From positions 62,001 to 126,000 of the forward strand of contig NZ_WJFD01000002.1 in assembly GCF_009647655.1 (NCBI RefSeq): a stretch of 64,000 bases of DNA, in the 5' to 3' direction. Under the pieces are notes generated by a model. The model ran no database searches, was not told the origin of the DNA, and was given only the letters and a program-made list of their open reading frames with translations. Position 1 is the first letter of the stretch. Each line of letters starts with the position of its first letter. A program made the position numbers and the translations under genes. Of the stretch, positions 8,825 through 17,806 are shown piece by piece. This DNA comes from Chitinophaga sp. SYP-B3965. GTDB lineage: Bacteria; Bacteroidota; Bacteroidia; Chitinophagales; Chitinophagaceae.

Positions 8825-10171
8825 ATGAGTACCCAGCAAGGAAAAATTTTAATCGTTGATGATGATGTGGATGTTCTACGGGCAGCACGCCTGTTGTTAA
8901 AGCGCCATTTTGCACAGGTGGATTTTGAAAAGAATCCCCAAAAGATCCCCTACCTGGTCAGCAATTTTGAATATGACGTGATCCTGCTGGACATGAATTT
9001 CACCCGCGACCTGAGTAGTGGCAAGGAAGGCTTTGAATGGCTGGACAAGATCCTGGACATCAACCCCAAAGCCACAGTGGTACTTTTCACCGCTTATGGG
9101 GATGTGGAAATGGCCGTAAGGGCTATCAAAGCGGGCGCAGTGGATTTTGTGCTCAAGCCCTGGGAAAACGACAAACTGCTGGCCACTATCCAGACTGCCG
9201 TGGAAACCCACCAGTCCAAACAGGAGAAAAAGACCGGCGGCGCCACCTTACATACAGATAATGTACTCATAGGTGACAGCCCTTCCATGCAGGAAGTACT
9301 GGAAACTGTTTCCCGGGTAGCCGGTACAGATGCCAATATCCTGATCCTCGGAGAGAATGGAACGGGAAAAGATCTGCTGGCCAAACATATCCATGCGCTC
9401 AGCCAGCGGAAGGACAAGAATTTTGTGAGCGTGGACCTTGGTGCGCTGAGTGAATCGCTTTTTGAAAGTGAACTGTTCGGCCATGTAAAAGGTGCTTTTA
9501 CAGATGCCCGGGACGATCGCAGCGGAAGATTTGAAGAAGCGAACAGCGGATCCATTTTCCTGGATGAGATCGGGAACATCTCTCTCCCCTTCCAGGCCAA
9601 ACTGCTCACGGTATTGCAAAACAGGGCGGTTACCCGCGTGGGTTCCAATAAAGCCGTGAATGTAGATGTACGTCTCATTTGCGCTACCAACCGGAATATC
9701 CAGCAAATGGCTGCACAGAACCAGTTCCGCCAGGATCTGTTATACCGTGTTAATACCATAGAAATTCATCTCCCGCCGCTCCGCGAAAGGAAAGAAGATA
9801 TCGTTCCACTGGCTGAATATTTCCTGGGCCTTTACCGGAAGAAATATAACAGGCCGGTAGCCTTTCTGCATGAATCCCTCATTACGCAACTGGAGCAGTA
9901 CGACTGGCCGGGAAATATCCGGGAACTGCAACATGCTATTGAAAGAGCGGTGATCCTTTGCCAGGGTAAAACACTGATGCCCAAAGATGTATTTGTGAAA
10001 ACAAATACGGCCACAGAGCAGCTGGACACTGGTTTTAACCTGGAGGACATGGAACGGAACATGATCTCACAGGCATTGAAAAAATGCAATGGTAATATCA
10101 CAGATGCCGCCAAAGAATTAGGGCTAAGCCGCGCTGCCTTGTACAGAAGGATGGAAAAATATAATCTCTAG
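8825..10171 (+). CDS. NtrC-family sigma-54-dependent response regulator
   Basis: 448-residue transcription activator with a receiver, an AAA+ domain and a Fis-type helix-turn-helix. The receiver has the acidic pair DDD (12-14), phospho-acceptor D56 in LLDMNF, a Thr in LFTAYG and Lys in VLKPW. The AAA+ domain has Walker A GENGTGKD (176-183), the sigma-54 contact loop as GAFTDA (223-228, usually GAFTGA) and Walker B SIFLDE (243-248). The C-terminal helix-turn-helix is NITDAAKELGLSRAALYRRM. I chose the ATG at 8825 because it gives a normal receiver N-terminus (MSTQQGKILIVDDD). The kinase gene starts 1 nt after its stop. Likely target: the divergent ABC operon. Confidence 0.96.
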   Translation: MSTQQGKILIVDDDVDVLRAARLLLKRHFAQVDFEKNPQKIPYLVSNFEYDVILLDMNFTRDLSSGKEGFEWLDKILDINPKATVVLFTAYGDVEMAVRAIKAGAVDFVLKPWENDKLLATIQTAVETHQSKQEKKTGGATLHTDNVLIGDSPSMQEVLETVSRVAGTDANILILGENGTGKDLLAKHIHALSQRKDKNFVSVDLGALSESLFESELFGHVKGAFTDARDDRSGRFEEANSGSIFLDEIGNISLPFQAKLLTVLQNRAVTRVGSNKAVNVDVRLICATNRNIQQMAAQNQFRQDLLYRVNTIEIHLPPLRERKEDIVPLAEYFLGLYRKKYNRPVAFLHESLITQLEQYDWPGNIRELQHAIERAVILCQGKTLMPKDVFVKTNTATEQLDTGFNLEDMERNMISQALKKCNGNITDAAKELGLSRAALYRRMEKYNL

Positions 10172-10172
10172 C

Positions 10173-11510
10173 ATGAACAGGTTCAGCCTCTATATTCTTT
10201 TACGCATCATACTCATGATCGTTACGATCATGGTGGGATGCTGGCTTTGGTGGAACAGCTACCAACTGGTAGTAATCCTTGTTGCGCCATTGCTGCTGGT
10301 GCAGATCTTTGGGCTGTACTATTATCTGAACAGGGTGAACCGCAAGCTCACCTTGTTCCTGGAGGCTATCCGTTATGAAGATTTTTCTATCCGTTTCAGC
10401 GGAGATAATAAACTGGGCAAAAGCTTCAGTGGGCTGAACCACCAGTTCAACGAAGTACTGGAAGCATTCCGTCAGACGCGTGCTGAGCGGGAAGCTAATC
10501 TCAAATACATTGATACCATCATTCAGCACATCAGTATAGGTGTATTATCTTTTGATACGGATGGCAAGATAGAGCTGATCAATCCTGCGGCTTTCCGGCT
10601 CATGGGCATTTATCGCCTCCGGTACCTGGATGAATTAAAGAACGCACACCCGGACCTTTCCGAATTATTAATGCAATTACCGGCAGGACAAAAATCCCTG
10701 TATGCCACGCAGAATGGCCAGCAGCTTTCTATTCATGCCGCAACCGTAAGATTGCAGGGCAGGCTGGTAAAACTGATCTCTCTGCAAAACATTCATGCGG
10801 AACTCCAGCAAAAAGAACTGGAAGCATGGCAGAACCTCACCAAGATCCTGCGCCATGAGATCATGAATTCCGTTACGCCTATTGTGAGCCTCATTGGTAC
10901 CATGCAGGAGATTGTAAAGTATGATATGGCCACACCGGATGGAGATCATACGGAAGCGGTGGAAGATCTGAAAGAAGCGCTGGAAACTATTGAGAGCCGC
11001 AGCAAAGGGATCATGAACTTTGTGAACGCGTACCGTGATTACACCACTTTACCTAAACCACAATTCACCAACGTTAACTTAAAACAACTCGTGAATGCAG
11101 TGAGTAATCTGCTACTGCCTGAAATGAAAGCAGCAGGTATCATTTACCGCGCACATGTTTCACCGGATAATATTGAGATCCATGCAGATGAAACCCAACT
11201 GCAAATGGTACTGATCAACCTGATCAAGAACGCCATGGATGCGCTGGAGCAAACCAACAAACCCTGGATCACGGTAAAAGGCACCTTAGGGAATGCGCAA
11301 CAGATCGTGCTTGAAATAGCAGATAATGGCCCGGGCATAGAACCGGAAGCCATGGAAAGGATCTTCATTCCTTTCTTTACTACTAAGAAGAAAGGCTCCG
11401 GCATTGGATTGAGCCTTTCCCAGCAGATCATTCAAATGCATGGCGGTCAGTTGAAGGTAGTAAGCCCCCCTTCAAAGGGTACAACTTTTTATATATTGCT
11501 TAATACTTAA
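10173..11510 (+). CDS. sensor histidine kinase paired with the sigma-54 activator
   Basis: 445-residue membrane kinase. Two helices span about residues 8-26 and 32-50 with almost no periplasmic loop between them, so the signal is probably sensed in or near the membrane or in the cytosol. A PAS-like segment follows at about 115-205. The H-box is LRHEIMNSVTP with H228; the ATPase domain shows the N-box LINLIKNAMDAL, G1 IADNGPGIEPEA, F-box FIPFFTTK and G2 GSGIGLSLSQQI. This NtrY/AtoS-like layout, with H-box HEIMNSVTP, is typical of partners of sigma-54 activators. Co-transcribed with the regulator (1-nt gap). Confidence 0.95.
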   Translation: MNRFSLYILLRIILMIVTIMVGCWLWWNSYQLVVILVAPLLLVQIFGLYYYLNRVNRKLTLFLEAIRYEDFSIRFSGDNKLGKSFSGLNHQFNEVLEAFRQTRAEREANLKYIDTIIQHISIGVLSFDTDGKIELINPAAFRLMGIYRLRYLDELKNAHPDLSELLMQLPAGQKSLYATQNGQQLSIHAATVRLQGRLVKLISLQNIHAELQQKELEAWQNLTKILRHEIMNSVTPIVSLIGTMQEIVKYDMATPDGDHTEAVEDLKEALETIESRSKGIMNFVNAYRDYTTLPKPQFTNVNLKQLVNAVSNLLLPEMKAAGIIYRAHVSPDNIEIHADETQLQMVLINLIKNAMDALEQTNKPWITVKGTLGNAQQIVLEIADNGPGIEPEAMERIFIPFFTTKKKGSGIGLSLSQQIIQMHGGQLKVVSPPSKGTTFYILLNT

Positions 11511-11545
11511 AATTCAAGTAAGTTGCCGGATATTTCCACGAGCCT

Positions 11546-12211
11546 ATGCAACCAAAAACCTGGGGCGCAATTTACTTCCTGATACTATTAGCTGATCTGC
11601 TGATCATACTATGTGATATCCCTTATGCCAGATATGTTACCAAACCTTTGCTGATGATACTCCTGGGCTGCTATTGCTGGTGGCAGGCAGGCGGTCTTTA
11701 TCATCCCGTACGCAACTTTATTTTCATGGCTATCATCTTTTCCTGGTGGGGAGATGTGTTCCTGCTCTTCGGGGATTTTTTCATTCCCGGCCTGATTAGT
11801 TTTCTGTTGGCACATATCCTGTACACCAGTTACTTTATATGGGTGAAACCAAAACCCAAAGTGGGTTATAGAGAATGGATAGCAGCGCTACTGATACTGG
11901 CTTATGCAGGTTTTTTTGTGCGTTTCCTCTATCCTCACCTGGGAGCATTAATGCCTGCGGTAATAGCCTATACCGCGGTGATCACTATCATGTTACTCTC
12001 TGCTGTTTTTGCATTTAGTGTGCATGGTGCACAATGGGGCAGGTTATGTGTAGGAGGCGCTACCCTCTTTGTAATATCTGATTCTATCCTGGCCACGGAG
12101 AAATTTTATATGTCCTTTCCCGGTAGTTCTTTGCTGGTGATGTTAACGTATGGATTGGCACAATGGATGATCGTAGAGGGCAGTGTCAAATATTTGAAGA
12201 CGGTGAAATAA
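11546..12211 (+). CDS. YhhN/TMEM86-family membrane protein (lysoplasmalogenase-like)
   Basis: 221-residue protein with about seven or eight hydrophobic helices and almost no soluble part. The segment WWGDVFLLFGDFF and the conserved D in VISDSILA match the YhhN/TMEM86 family, whose animal members hydrolyse lysoplasmalogens and whose bacterial roles are mostly undefined. Start ATG at 11546; the next gene begins 16 nt after the stop. Membrane localisation is clear; the enzymatic role here is inference from family only. Confidence 0.82.
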   Translation: MQPKTWGAIYFLILLADLLIILCDIPYARYVTKPLLMILLGCYCWWQAGGLYHPVRNFIFMAIIFSWWGDVFLLFGDFFIPGLISFLLAHILYTSYFIWVKPKPKVGYREWIAALLILAYAGFFVRFLYPHLGALMPAVIAYTAVITIMLLSAVFAFSVHGAQWGRLCVGGATLFVISDSILATEKFYMSFPGSSLLVMLTYGLAQWMIVEGSVKYLKTVK

Positions 12212-12227
12212 ATTGTATTTTAATGTT

Positions 12228-13844
12228 ATGAAAACGCTTTCCCTATTCATTCTTTCCTGCATTATCTCTGTTAGCTCATTTGCCCAAACCTGGCAGGATA
12301 CACTGGCTAAAATAGAATCTGCCTTTTCCAGGTATACACCTGAAATGCCTGGTGCACAATTCACCATCAGCAGGAATGGACAGATCATTTTTTCGAAAGC
12401 ATGGGGCATGGCGGACCTCGAACATAACGTTCCTCTTACTACCAAATCATTAATAGAAGCCGGCTCTGTGAGCAAACAATTTACCGCTGCCGCCATTTTA
12501 TTATTGGAGCAGCAGGGAAAACTTTCTTTGAATGACGACGTGCATAAATACATTCCGGAGTTACCGGATTATGGTACGCCCATTACGTTAAGGCACATGA
12601 TGAATCATACCAGCGGCCTGCGGGATTGGGGAAGCATAGCGGAATTGACCAGTTCACCCCGTGGTACCAAAACCTATAGTAATGCAGATGCATTATGGAT
12701 GGTGTGTCAGCAAAAAGAATTGAATAACATTCCCGGCGCAGAATATATCTATAGCAATTCAAACTATGTTCTACTGGCCATCGTCGCAAAAAGAATAACC
12801 GGCAGAGAACTCACAGCATTCACCCGCAAGCATATTTTTGATCCTGCAGGCATGCAACAATCTTTATGGCGTTTTTATAAAGAAGTAGTGCCGGGCCGCG
12901 CAATGGCTTATTCACAGAACGGGGCGAAATATATAAACGATATGCCGAATGAGGATGTGTATGGTGCCGGTGGCTTGCTCACCACTACAGAAGAATTAGT
13001 GAAGTGGGTGCTATTCTACACCGGTGGCAAATTCGGCAGCCCTTCCCTTTTCCCGGAGCAGGTAAAGAAAACGCCGTTGAATAATGGTAACGCGCATGAT
13101 TATACGGCAGGTTTAGTGGTAACAAAGTTTAACGGACAGGATGCGATCGTACATAACGGCGCTACTGCCAGCTACCGCGCAAACCTTGAATACTTCCCTA
13201 AGCAGGGGCTTATCTTTGCTTTTCTCAGTAACACCTCTGCATTTGATGATGCTCCCACCAATGCAGCCAACATGGTGAGGAACATCTTTATTCCGGAACC
13301 ATCCCCTGCAAGAAATAAACCTTTGCCCCCATATGCCGTAACAGAAGAAAAATTAAGGAGTTATGAAGGCTGGTATAGGAACCCGAGAAATGGTGCAGGT
13401 ATAAAAGTGGCGATAGCAGATGGTAAATTGAGTTTCGCAGGCGATGTATCCATGACGCCCATTAGTAAAGACCTCTTCAGAGCAGGTGGCCGAAGGATTG
13501 AATTCCTCCCCGGCGGTTTCCGCCAGACCACCCCGGATAAAGACACAATTGTTTTTACTGCTGTTGAATTTTCGAACATCAACAAGGACAGCGATGCCGC
13601 CAGGTATGCAGGAGAATATTATTCGGAAGAAACGGAATCCCGCTTCTTTATTGAGGCAGAAGGCATCACGCTGAAACTGGTGCAAAAGCCGGCCACCAAA
13701 ATGACCCTTACCGCCCAATATAAAGATGGGTTCAGATCTCCCTACGGGCCTCTATATTTTGTGCGGGATGCACAGAATAAGATAACCGGATTTAAAGTAT
13801 CTCAATCCCGTGCCCGGAATGTATCCTTCATAAAGGTGAAATAA
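12228..13844 (+). CDS. secreted serine hydrolase, class C beta-lactamase/DD-peptidase fold
   Basis: 538-residue exported protein. The ATG at 12228 gives a signal peptide (MKTLSLFILSCIISVSSFAQ). The penicillin-binding fold motifs are visible: SxxK as S80-V-S-K83 in AGSVSKQFTAA, YxN as YSN in YIYSNSNYVLL, and the HxG-type third motif in VHNGATASYRANL. The C-terminal third (about 370-538) is a separate beta-rich extension typical of the large 'beta-lactamase family serine hydrolase' proteins of Bacteroidota, which are usually peptidases or esterases rather than resistance enzymes. Substrate not readable. Confidence 0.9.
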   Translation: MKTLSLFILSCIISVSSFAQTWQDTLAKIESAFSRYTPEMPGAQFTISRNGQIIFSKAWGMADLEHNVPLTTKSLIEAGSVSKQFTAAAILLLEQQGKLSLNDDVHKYIPELPDYGTPITLRHMMNHTSGLRDWGSIAELTSSPRGTKTYSNADALWMVCQQKELNNIPGAEYIYSNSNYVLLAIVAKRITGRELTAFTRKHIFDPAGMQQSLWRFYKEVVPGRAMAYSQNGAKYINDMPNEDVYGAGGLLTTTEELVKWVLFYTGGKFGSPSLFPEQVKKTPLNNGNAHDYTAGLVVTKFNGQDAIVHNGATASYRANLEYFPKQGLIFAFLSNTSAFDDAPTNAANMVRNIFIPEPSPARNKPLPPYAVTEEKLRSYEGWYRNPRNGAGIKVAIADGKLSFAGDVSMTPISKDLFRAGGRRIEFLPGGFRQTTPDKDTIVFTAVEFSNINKDSDAARYAGEYYSEETESRFFIEAEGITLKLVQKPATKMTLTAQYKDGFRSPYGPLYFVRDAQNKITGFKVSQSRARNVSFIKVK

Positions 13845-13857
13845 GGCTATAATTGCC

Positions 13858-13865
13858 TAATTTTG
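13858..13865 (+). promoter_or_regulatory. -7 box of nadB, 6 nt from the start codon
   Basis: TAATTTTG matches the Bacteroidota -7 consensus TAnnTTTG exactly. Only 6 nt separate it from the nadB ATG, so a transcript from this box would be leaderless or nearly so. No matching TTTG -33 element is obvious. Confidence 0.4.
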
Positions 13866-13871
13866 AGGCCT

Positions 13872-15470
13872 ATGCATCAAACAGATTTCCTGGTAGTAGG
13901 ATCCGGGATTGCAGGGCTCACTTATGCATTGAAAGTGGCGGAGCAATGTCCGGATAAGAAGGTAACCATTATTACCAAAACCCGAGAGGACGAGACGAAT
14001 ACAAAGTACGCTCAGGGCGGCGTTGCCGTAGTGAACGACCTCGAGAATGACAGCTTTGAAAAACACATCGAGGATACGCTTATTGCAGGTGACGGGCTGT
14101 GCAATGAAAAGATCGTGGAGATCGTAGTAAAAGAAGGGCCGGACCGTGTGAATGAGCTGATCGCCTGGGGCGCCAATTTTGATAAAGCGCCGGACGGAGA
14201 TTATGCATTGGGCAAAGAAGGCGGCCACTCTGAATTCCGGGTGATCCATCATAAGGATGTTACCGGCAAGGAAATTGAAAGAGCGCTGCTGGAAGCCATC
14301 CGCCGGAAAAGCAATATAGAACTCATTACGCATTGCTTTGTAGTGGAGATCATCACCCAGCACCACCTGGGATACCTCGTTACTAAATCTACCCTTGATA
14401 TTGAGTGCTTCGGCATCTATGTGCTGAACCTCAAAACCAATAAAATAGAAAAGATCCTTTCCCGTGTTACCATGCTGGCTACCGGCGGTAACGGACAGGT
14501 GTACCGTACTACTACCAACCCTGTGATTGCAACAGGAGATGGAGTAGCCATGGTGTACCGCGCAAAGGGGCGGATCGAGAACATGGAATTTATCCAGTTC
14601 CATCCCACTGCATTATACCAGCCCAATGAAAGTCCTTCTTTCCTGATCACTGAAGCCGTTCGCGGTGATGGTGGTATCCTGCGCAACAAAAACGGAGAGG
14701 ACTTTATGCATAAATATGATCCGCGTCTTTCTCTTGCCCCCCGCGATATTGTGGCCAGGGCCATTGACAGTGAAATGAAGATCACGGGTACAGAACATGT
14801 GTACCTGGATTGCCGCCATATGGATATGGAAAAATTCATTCACCACTTCCCCAACATTTACGAAAAGTGTAAGTCGCTGGGAATTGATGTGGCGAAAGAT
14901 ATGATCCCTGTTGCCCCTGCAGCACATTATAGCTGTGGTGGTATTAAAACAGATGAATGGGGCCATACTTCCATCCGCAATCTCTATGCTTGCGGAGAAT
15001 GTGCCAGTACTGGTTTGCATGGGGCCAACCGGCTTGCTTCCAACTCTTTGCTGGAAGCCATGGTGTTTGCACATCGTTGTTACCTGGATGCGGTGAAGGT
15101 TATTGAAAATACTTCTTTCCAGGAAACTGTACCGGACTGGAATACACTGGGTACTACTGCTCCAAAGGAAATGATCCTGATCACACAAAGCCTCAAGGAA
15201 CTAAAGCAGATCATGAGTGACTATGTGGGTATTGTGCGGACCAATGTGCGGATAGAAAGAGCGATGCGCAGGCTGGATATCCTTCACCTGGAAACGGAAG
15301 CGCTCTATCGTGAAACGGCTGTTTCTCCTCAGCTGTGCGAATTGCGGAACCTTATTACGGCGGGTTACCTGATCGTGAAAAGTGCTGCCTTCCGTAAAGA
15401 AAGCAGGGGTTTACATTACAATACTGATTATCCATATAAATGCGAATTGGTGCAGAACATTACATTGTAG
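13872..15470 (+). CDS. nadB: L-aspartate oxidase
   Basis: 532-residue FAD enzyme that oxidises L-aspartate to iminoaspartate, the first step of de novo NAD synthesis. The N-terminus carries the dinucleotide-binding motif VVGSGIAGLTYAL; further landmarks are TKYAQGGVA, EGGHSEFRVIHHKD, the FAD segment TGGNGQVYRTTTNP, FHPTAL, RDIVARAID and HYSCGGIKTD followed by ASTGLHGANRLASNSLLEA near the C-terminus. These match NadB rather than fumarate reductase. I used the ATG at 13872. No nadA or nadC is in the window. The acyltransferase gene follows after 4 nt. Confidence 0.96.
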   Translation: MHQTDFLVVGSGIAGLTYALKVAEQCPDKKVTIITKTREDETNTKYAQGGVAVVNDLENDSFEKHIEDTLIAGDGLCNEKIVEIVVKEGPDRVNELIAWGANFDKAPDGDYALGKEGGHSEFRVIHHKDVTGKEIERALLEAIRRKSNIELITHCFVVEIITQHHLGYLVTKSTLDIECFGIYVLNLKTNKIEKILSRVTMLATGGNGQVYRTTTNPVIATGDGVAMVYRAKGRIENMEFIQFHPTALYQPNESPSFLITEAVRGDGGILRNKNGEDFMHKYDPRLSLAPRDIVARAIDSEMKITGTEHVYLDCRHMDMEKFIHHFPNIYEKCKSLGIDVAKDMIPVAPAAHYSCGGIKTDEWGHTSIRNLYACGECASTGLHGANRLASNSLLEAMVFAHRCYLDAVKVIENTSFQETVPDWNTLGTTAPKEMILITQSLKELKQIMSDYVGIVRTNVRIERAMRRLDILHLETEALYRETAVSPQLCELRNLITAGYLIVKSAAFRKESRGLHYNTDYPYKCELVQNITL

Positions 15471-15474
15471 GGTC

Positions 15475-16362
15475 ATGTATTATATTCTATTAGCCTTTTG
15501 TTATGGCATTTCTATTCTTCCGCTGTGGCTGTTGTACATCATCAGTGACGGGTTGTGTTTTCTTGTTTATAACGTGATCGGCTATCGTAAACAGGTGGTG
15601 TTTGATAACCTGAAACAGGCTTTCCCTGATAAAACAGATGCCGAGATAAAATGCATTGCTAAAAAGTATTACCGCAACCTCACGGATATGATGGTGGAAA
15701 CCATCAAGCTGCTCACCATGAGCAAAAGCTCTCTTCAAAAACGTTTCGACTGTGACCTTACCGTGTTGCAGCGATTATTTGATCAGGGTAAAAGTTGCCA
15801 GCTTCATCTTGGGCATAATTTTAACTGGGAATGGGCTAATCTTTTTTGCATGCAGGGTGTTCGATTCCCGTTCCTGGTAGTGTTCATGCCGCTTACTAAT
15901 AAAGGCATGAACCGGATGTTCACCCACTTTCGGGAAAAGTTCGGTACGGTGTTGGTGCCGGCGAATGATATGAAAACAGGCATGGCGCCCTGGATCGGGA
16001 AGCAATATTTACTTGCGTTGGTAGCAGATCAGAATCCCGGTAATCCTCGGCGTTGCTATTGGTATCCTTTCCTCAATAAGATGACGCCTTTTTATAAAGG
16101 CCCTGAAATGAGTGCGAGGAGATATGATATTCCGGTGGTGTTTGCGGATATCCGTAAAGTGAAGAGAGGATATTATAAGGCACAATTGAAACTCGCTTTT
16201 GAGCATCCGATACAGGAACCGGAAGGAAAGATCACGGAGGCTTTTGTGCGGTATTTAGAGCAGAATATACATGAGCAGCCGGAAGTATGGGTTTGGAGCC
16301 ACAGGCGCTGGAAACACGCTTATAAGCCGGAATATGAGAATGTTTCTTCTTCGGAGGAATAA
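15475..16362 (+). CDS. lysophospholipid/lipid A acyltransferase (LpxL/HtrB family)
   Basis: 295-residue inner-membrane acyltransferase that would add a secondary acyl chain to lipid A. The N-terminus is one hydrophobic helix (YYILLAFCYGISILPLWLLY). The catalytic H-x4-D/E motif appears as HNFNWE, after LHLG; further landmarks are ADQNPG and the C-terminal VWVWSHRRWK, all typical of LpxL/HtrB. Start ATG at 15475, 4 nt after nadB, so the two genes look co-transcribed although unrelated in function. Which acyl position it modifies is unknown. Confidence 0.93.
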   Translation: MYYILLAFCYGISILPLWLLYIISDGLCFLVYNVIGYRKQVVFDNLKQAFPDKTDAEIKCIAKKYYRNLTDMMVETIKLLTMSKSSLQKRFDCDLTVLQRLFDQGKSCQLHLGHNFNWEWANLFCMQGVRFPFLVVFMPLTNKGMNRMFTHFREKFGTVLVPANDMKTGMAPWIGKQYLLALVADQNPGNPRRCYWYPFLNKMTPFYKGPEMSARRYDIPVVFADIRKVKRGYYKAQLKLAFEHPIQEPEGKITEAFVRYLEQNIHEQPEVWVWSHRRWKHAYKPEYENVSSSEE

Positions 16363-16384
16363 GAGCAGAATAAAAAATAATAAA

Positions 16385-16410
16385 CACCCCGTTGGGGTGG
16401 TGGTTTTTTT
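16385..16410 (+). terminator. intrinsic terminator after the acyltransferase gene
   Basis: CACCCC-GTT-GGGGTG stem followed by a T-run (GGTGGTTTTTTTATT), 22 nt after the stop. Confidence 0.7.
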
Positions 16411-16628
16411 ATTTAAAAGATTAAAAGTAAAAGGCTACCTCTTACTCTGAAGATTAAAAGCTAGAAGCCCCCTTTCTCAAAAGAATAAAAGTAAAAGGCC
16501 ACCCCCTTCCTTAAAAGAATAAAAGTAAGAAGCCACCCCGTAGGGGCGGCTTCTTACTAAAAAGGGGTGTTCTTCTCAGGAACGGTTTCTTACAAAAAAA
16601 CTTACTCTTCTCTAAACGGCTTCTTAGT

Positions 16629-16665
16629 AAAAAGGGTGTCCTTCTGAAAAGAACACCCTTTTTTT
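16629..16665. terminator. bidirectional terminator between convergent genes
   Basis: AAAAAGGGTGT ... ACACCCTTTTTTT; A-run on one side and T-run on the other, serving the minus-strand LysM gene that ends 7 nt away and probably also plus-strand read-through. Confidence 0.7.
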
Positions 16666-16671
16666 ATTTCC

Positions 16672-17046
16672 TTACGCTGAAGGTATCTTTAGCTTCCAAC
16701 CCGGCTGTATCACATCCGGATTCTTGATCTGATCTTTATTCGCTTCGTAGATCTTCTGCCAGGTAAGCCCGGGATAGTTCTTAGCGATCTTGCTGAGGTT
16801 ATCTCCTGCCTTCACTTCATATTCCTGCTCTGCACCTTCTGCTACAGAAATATTCAGCACCATGTCACCAGACCTCATTTCTGGGTCTAGTTTTTCATAG
16901 GTGGCCCAGATCTGATCTTTTACTGCAGTGGAGGGAGCAGTACCTGTTACATACAGCACATTATTTTGCTCAACTACCTGCAAACCGGTAACACCGCCGC
17001 TGGTAGCCTGTTGAATGAGTGTTGCATATTTATCTTGTAGTGCCAT
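16672..17046 (-). CDS. BON + LysM domain protein
   Basis: 124-residue protein without a signal peptide. Residues about 1-65 look like a BON domain (GVTGLQVVEQNNVLYVTGTAPS); residues about 75-122 are a LysM module (YEVKAGDNLSKIAKNYPGLTWQKIYEANKDQIKNPDVIQPGWKLKIP). This is the layout of E. coli YgaU (Kbp, a cytosolic potassium-binding protein), although length and similarity are only approximate. The upstream gene on the same strand also carries BON domains, so the two may share a stress role. The absence of an export signal is notable for a LysM protein and supports a YgaU-like role. Confidence 0.85.
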   Translation of the reverse strand: MALQDKYATLIQQATSGGVTGLQVVEQNNVLYVTGTAPSTAVKDQIWATYEKLDPEMRSGDMVLNISVAEGAEQEYEVKAGDNLSKIAKNYPGLTWQKIYEANKDQIKNPDVIQPGWKLKIPSA

Positions 17047-17090
17047 GATATTACTTTTTTTAAGGTTAATGGTGGAATGAAAAGCCGGCT

Positions 17091-17582
17091 TTATTTCAGT
17101 GTCAGTTTATTGAGCACTTTCTTCGGCTTAGCTTCATTAGCAGCCTGCATTACTTTCTTCAGATCTGCTTTTGCAATGGTACCGGTTAATGTTACTTCTC
17201 CGTTTGCAACGGTGGAAACTACACCTGTAATTCCGTGAGCACTCAATGCAGAGTCAACACTGTTCCTGATCAGATCGTCAGGGTTGATCACTACTGGTGG
17301 CGGAGGTGGTGGTGGAGGTGTTACCATGATATTGTTGGTAACGGATTTAATGCCTTTAACGCCTTTGGCAGCGTCGCCGGCTGTAGTTTTTGCAGCATCA
17401 TCAATCACCTCTCCACTCAATGTGGCTACTCCGCTCTTCACTTCTGCAATTACGCCCGGTGCTGCGGTGGCTAACTTATCATTCACTTCTTTCTGAAGCT
17501 TCGCATCGCTTGGAGCACAAGCGTACAAGAGAACACCCATCATTGCAAGACAGGCGAGTAAAAAGGATTTGCGCTGTTTCAT
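17091..17582 (-). CDS. BON-domain lipoprotein with polyproline linker
   Basis: 163-residue predicted lipoprotein. The N-terminus has a signal sequence ending in a lipobox (LLYAC, Cys at residue 22). Two BON-like domains (about 28-88 and 100-160, each with a GxVxLxGxV pattern) are joined by eight consecutive prolines at about 90-97. BON domains bind phospholipid or envelope components, so an OsmY-like envelope-stress role is likely. It lies 44 nt upstream of the BON-LysM gene and is probably co-transcribed with it. Confidence 0.85.
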   Translation of the reverse strand: MKQRKSFLLACLAMMGVLLYACAPSDAKLQKEVNDKLATAAPGVIAEVKSGVATLSGEVIDDAAKTTAGDAAKGVKGIKSVTNNIMVTPPPPPPPPVVINPDDLIRNSVDSALSAHGITGVVSTVANGEVTLTGTIAKADLKKVMQAANEAKPKKVLNKLTLK

Positions 17583-17759
17583 AAGATTAAAATTTTATAG
17601 GAATTTAACGAATCCCCGCTGAAAGAACAACTTTAAATAATTGTTACGCAATGAGATATGTAATTACTTTTATCTACTATAAGTGCATTTATTTGTATGT
17701 GTTTTATGCCTAAATCATATATGCTATTGTAAGATGCACTTACATGGCTGTAAAAAAAT

Positions 17760-17785
17760 AAGGCAGCAGGAAAACCTGCTGCCTT
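17760..17785 (-). terminator. terminator after the MBL/rhodanese gene
   Basis: On the minus strand AAGGCAGCAGG-TTTT-CCTGCTGCCTT followed by ATTTTTTT; perfect 11-bp stem, starting 22 nt after the stop at 17807. Confidence 0.85.
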
Positions 17786-17806
17786 ATTAAAAAAACTTGT
17801 TAAAGT

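Larger units (their letters stand above)
16363..16671. repeat. degenerate tandem array with hairpins between convergent genes
   Basis: 309 bp without a gene. From about 16412 to 16535 four degenerate units of roughly 30-40 bp repeat the pattern AAAGAATAAAAGTAAAAGGCCACCCC with substitutions. The last unit forms a strong hairpin (GAAGCC-ACCCC-GTAG-GGGCGGCTTC). Further partial copies of CGGCTTCTTA(G/C)TAAAAAGGGGTGT-CCTTCT follow up to the bidirectional terminator at 16629-16665. Low-complexity, non-coding. Confidence 0.6.

Noticed and set aside
9094..9759. 221-codon minus-strand frame inside the sigma-54 activator gene
   Set aside because: Antisense to the Walker A to Walker B part of the AAA+ domain; no independent evidence.
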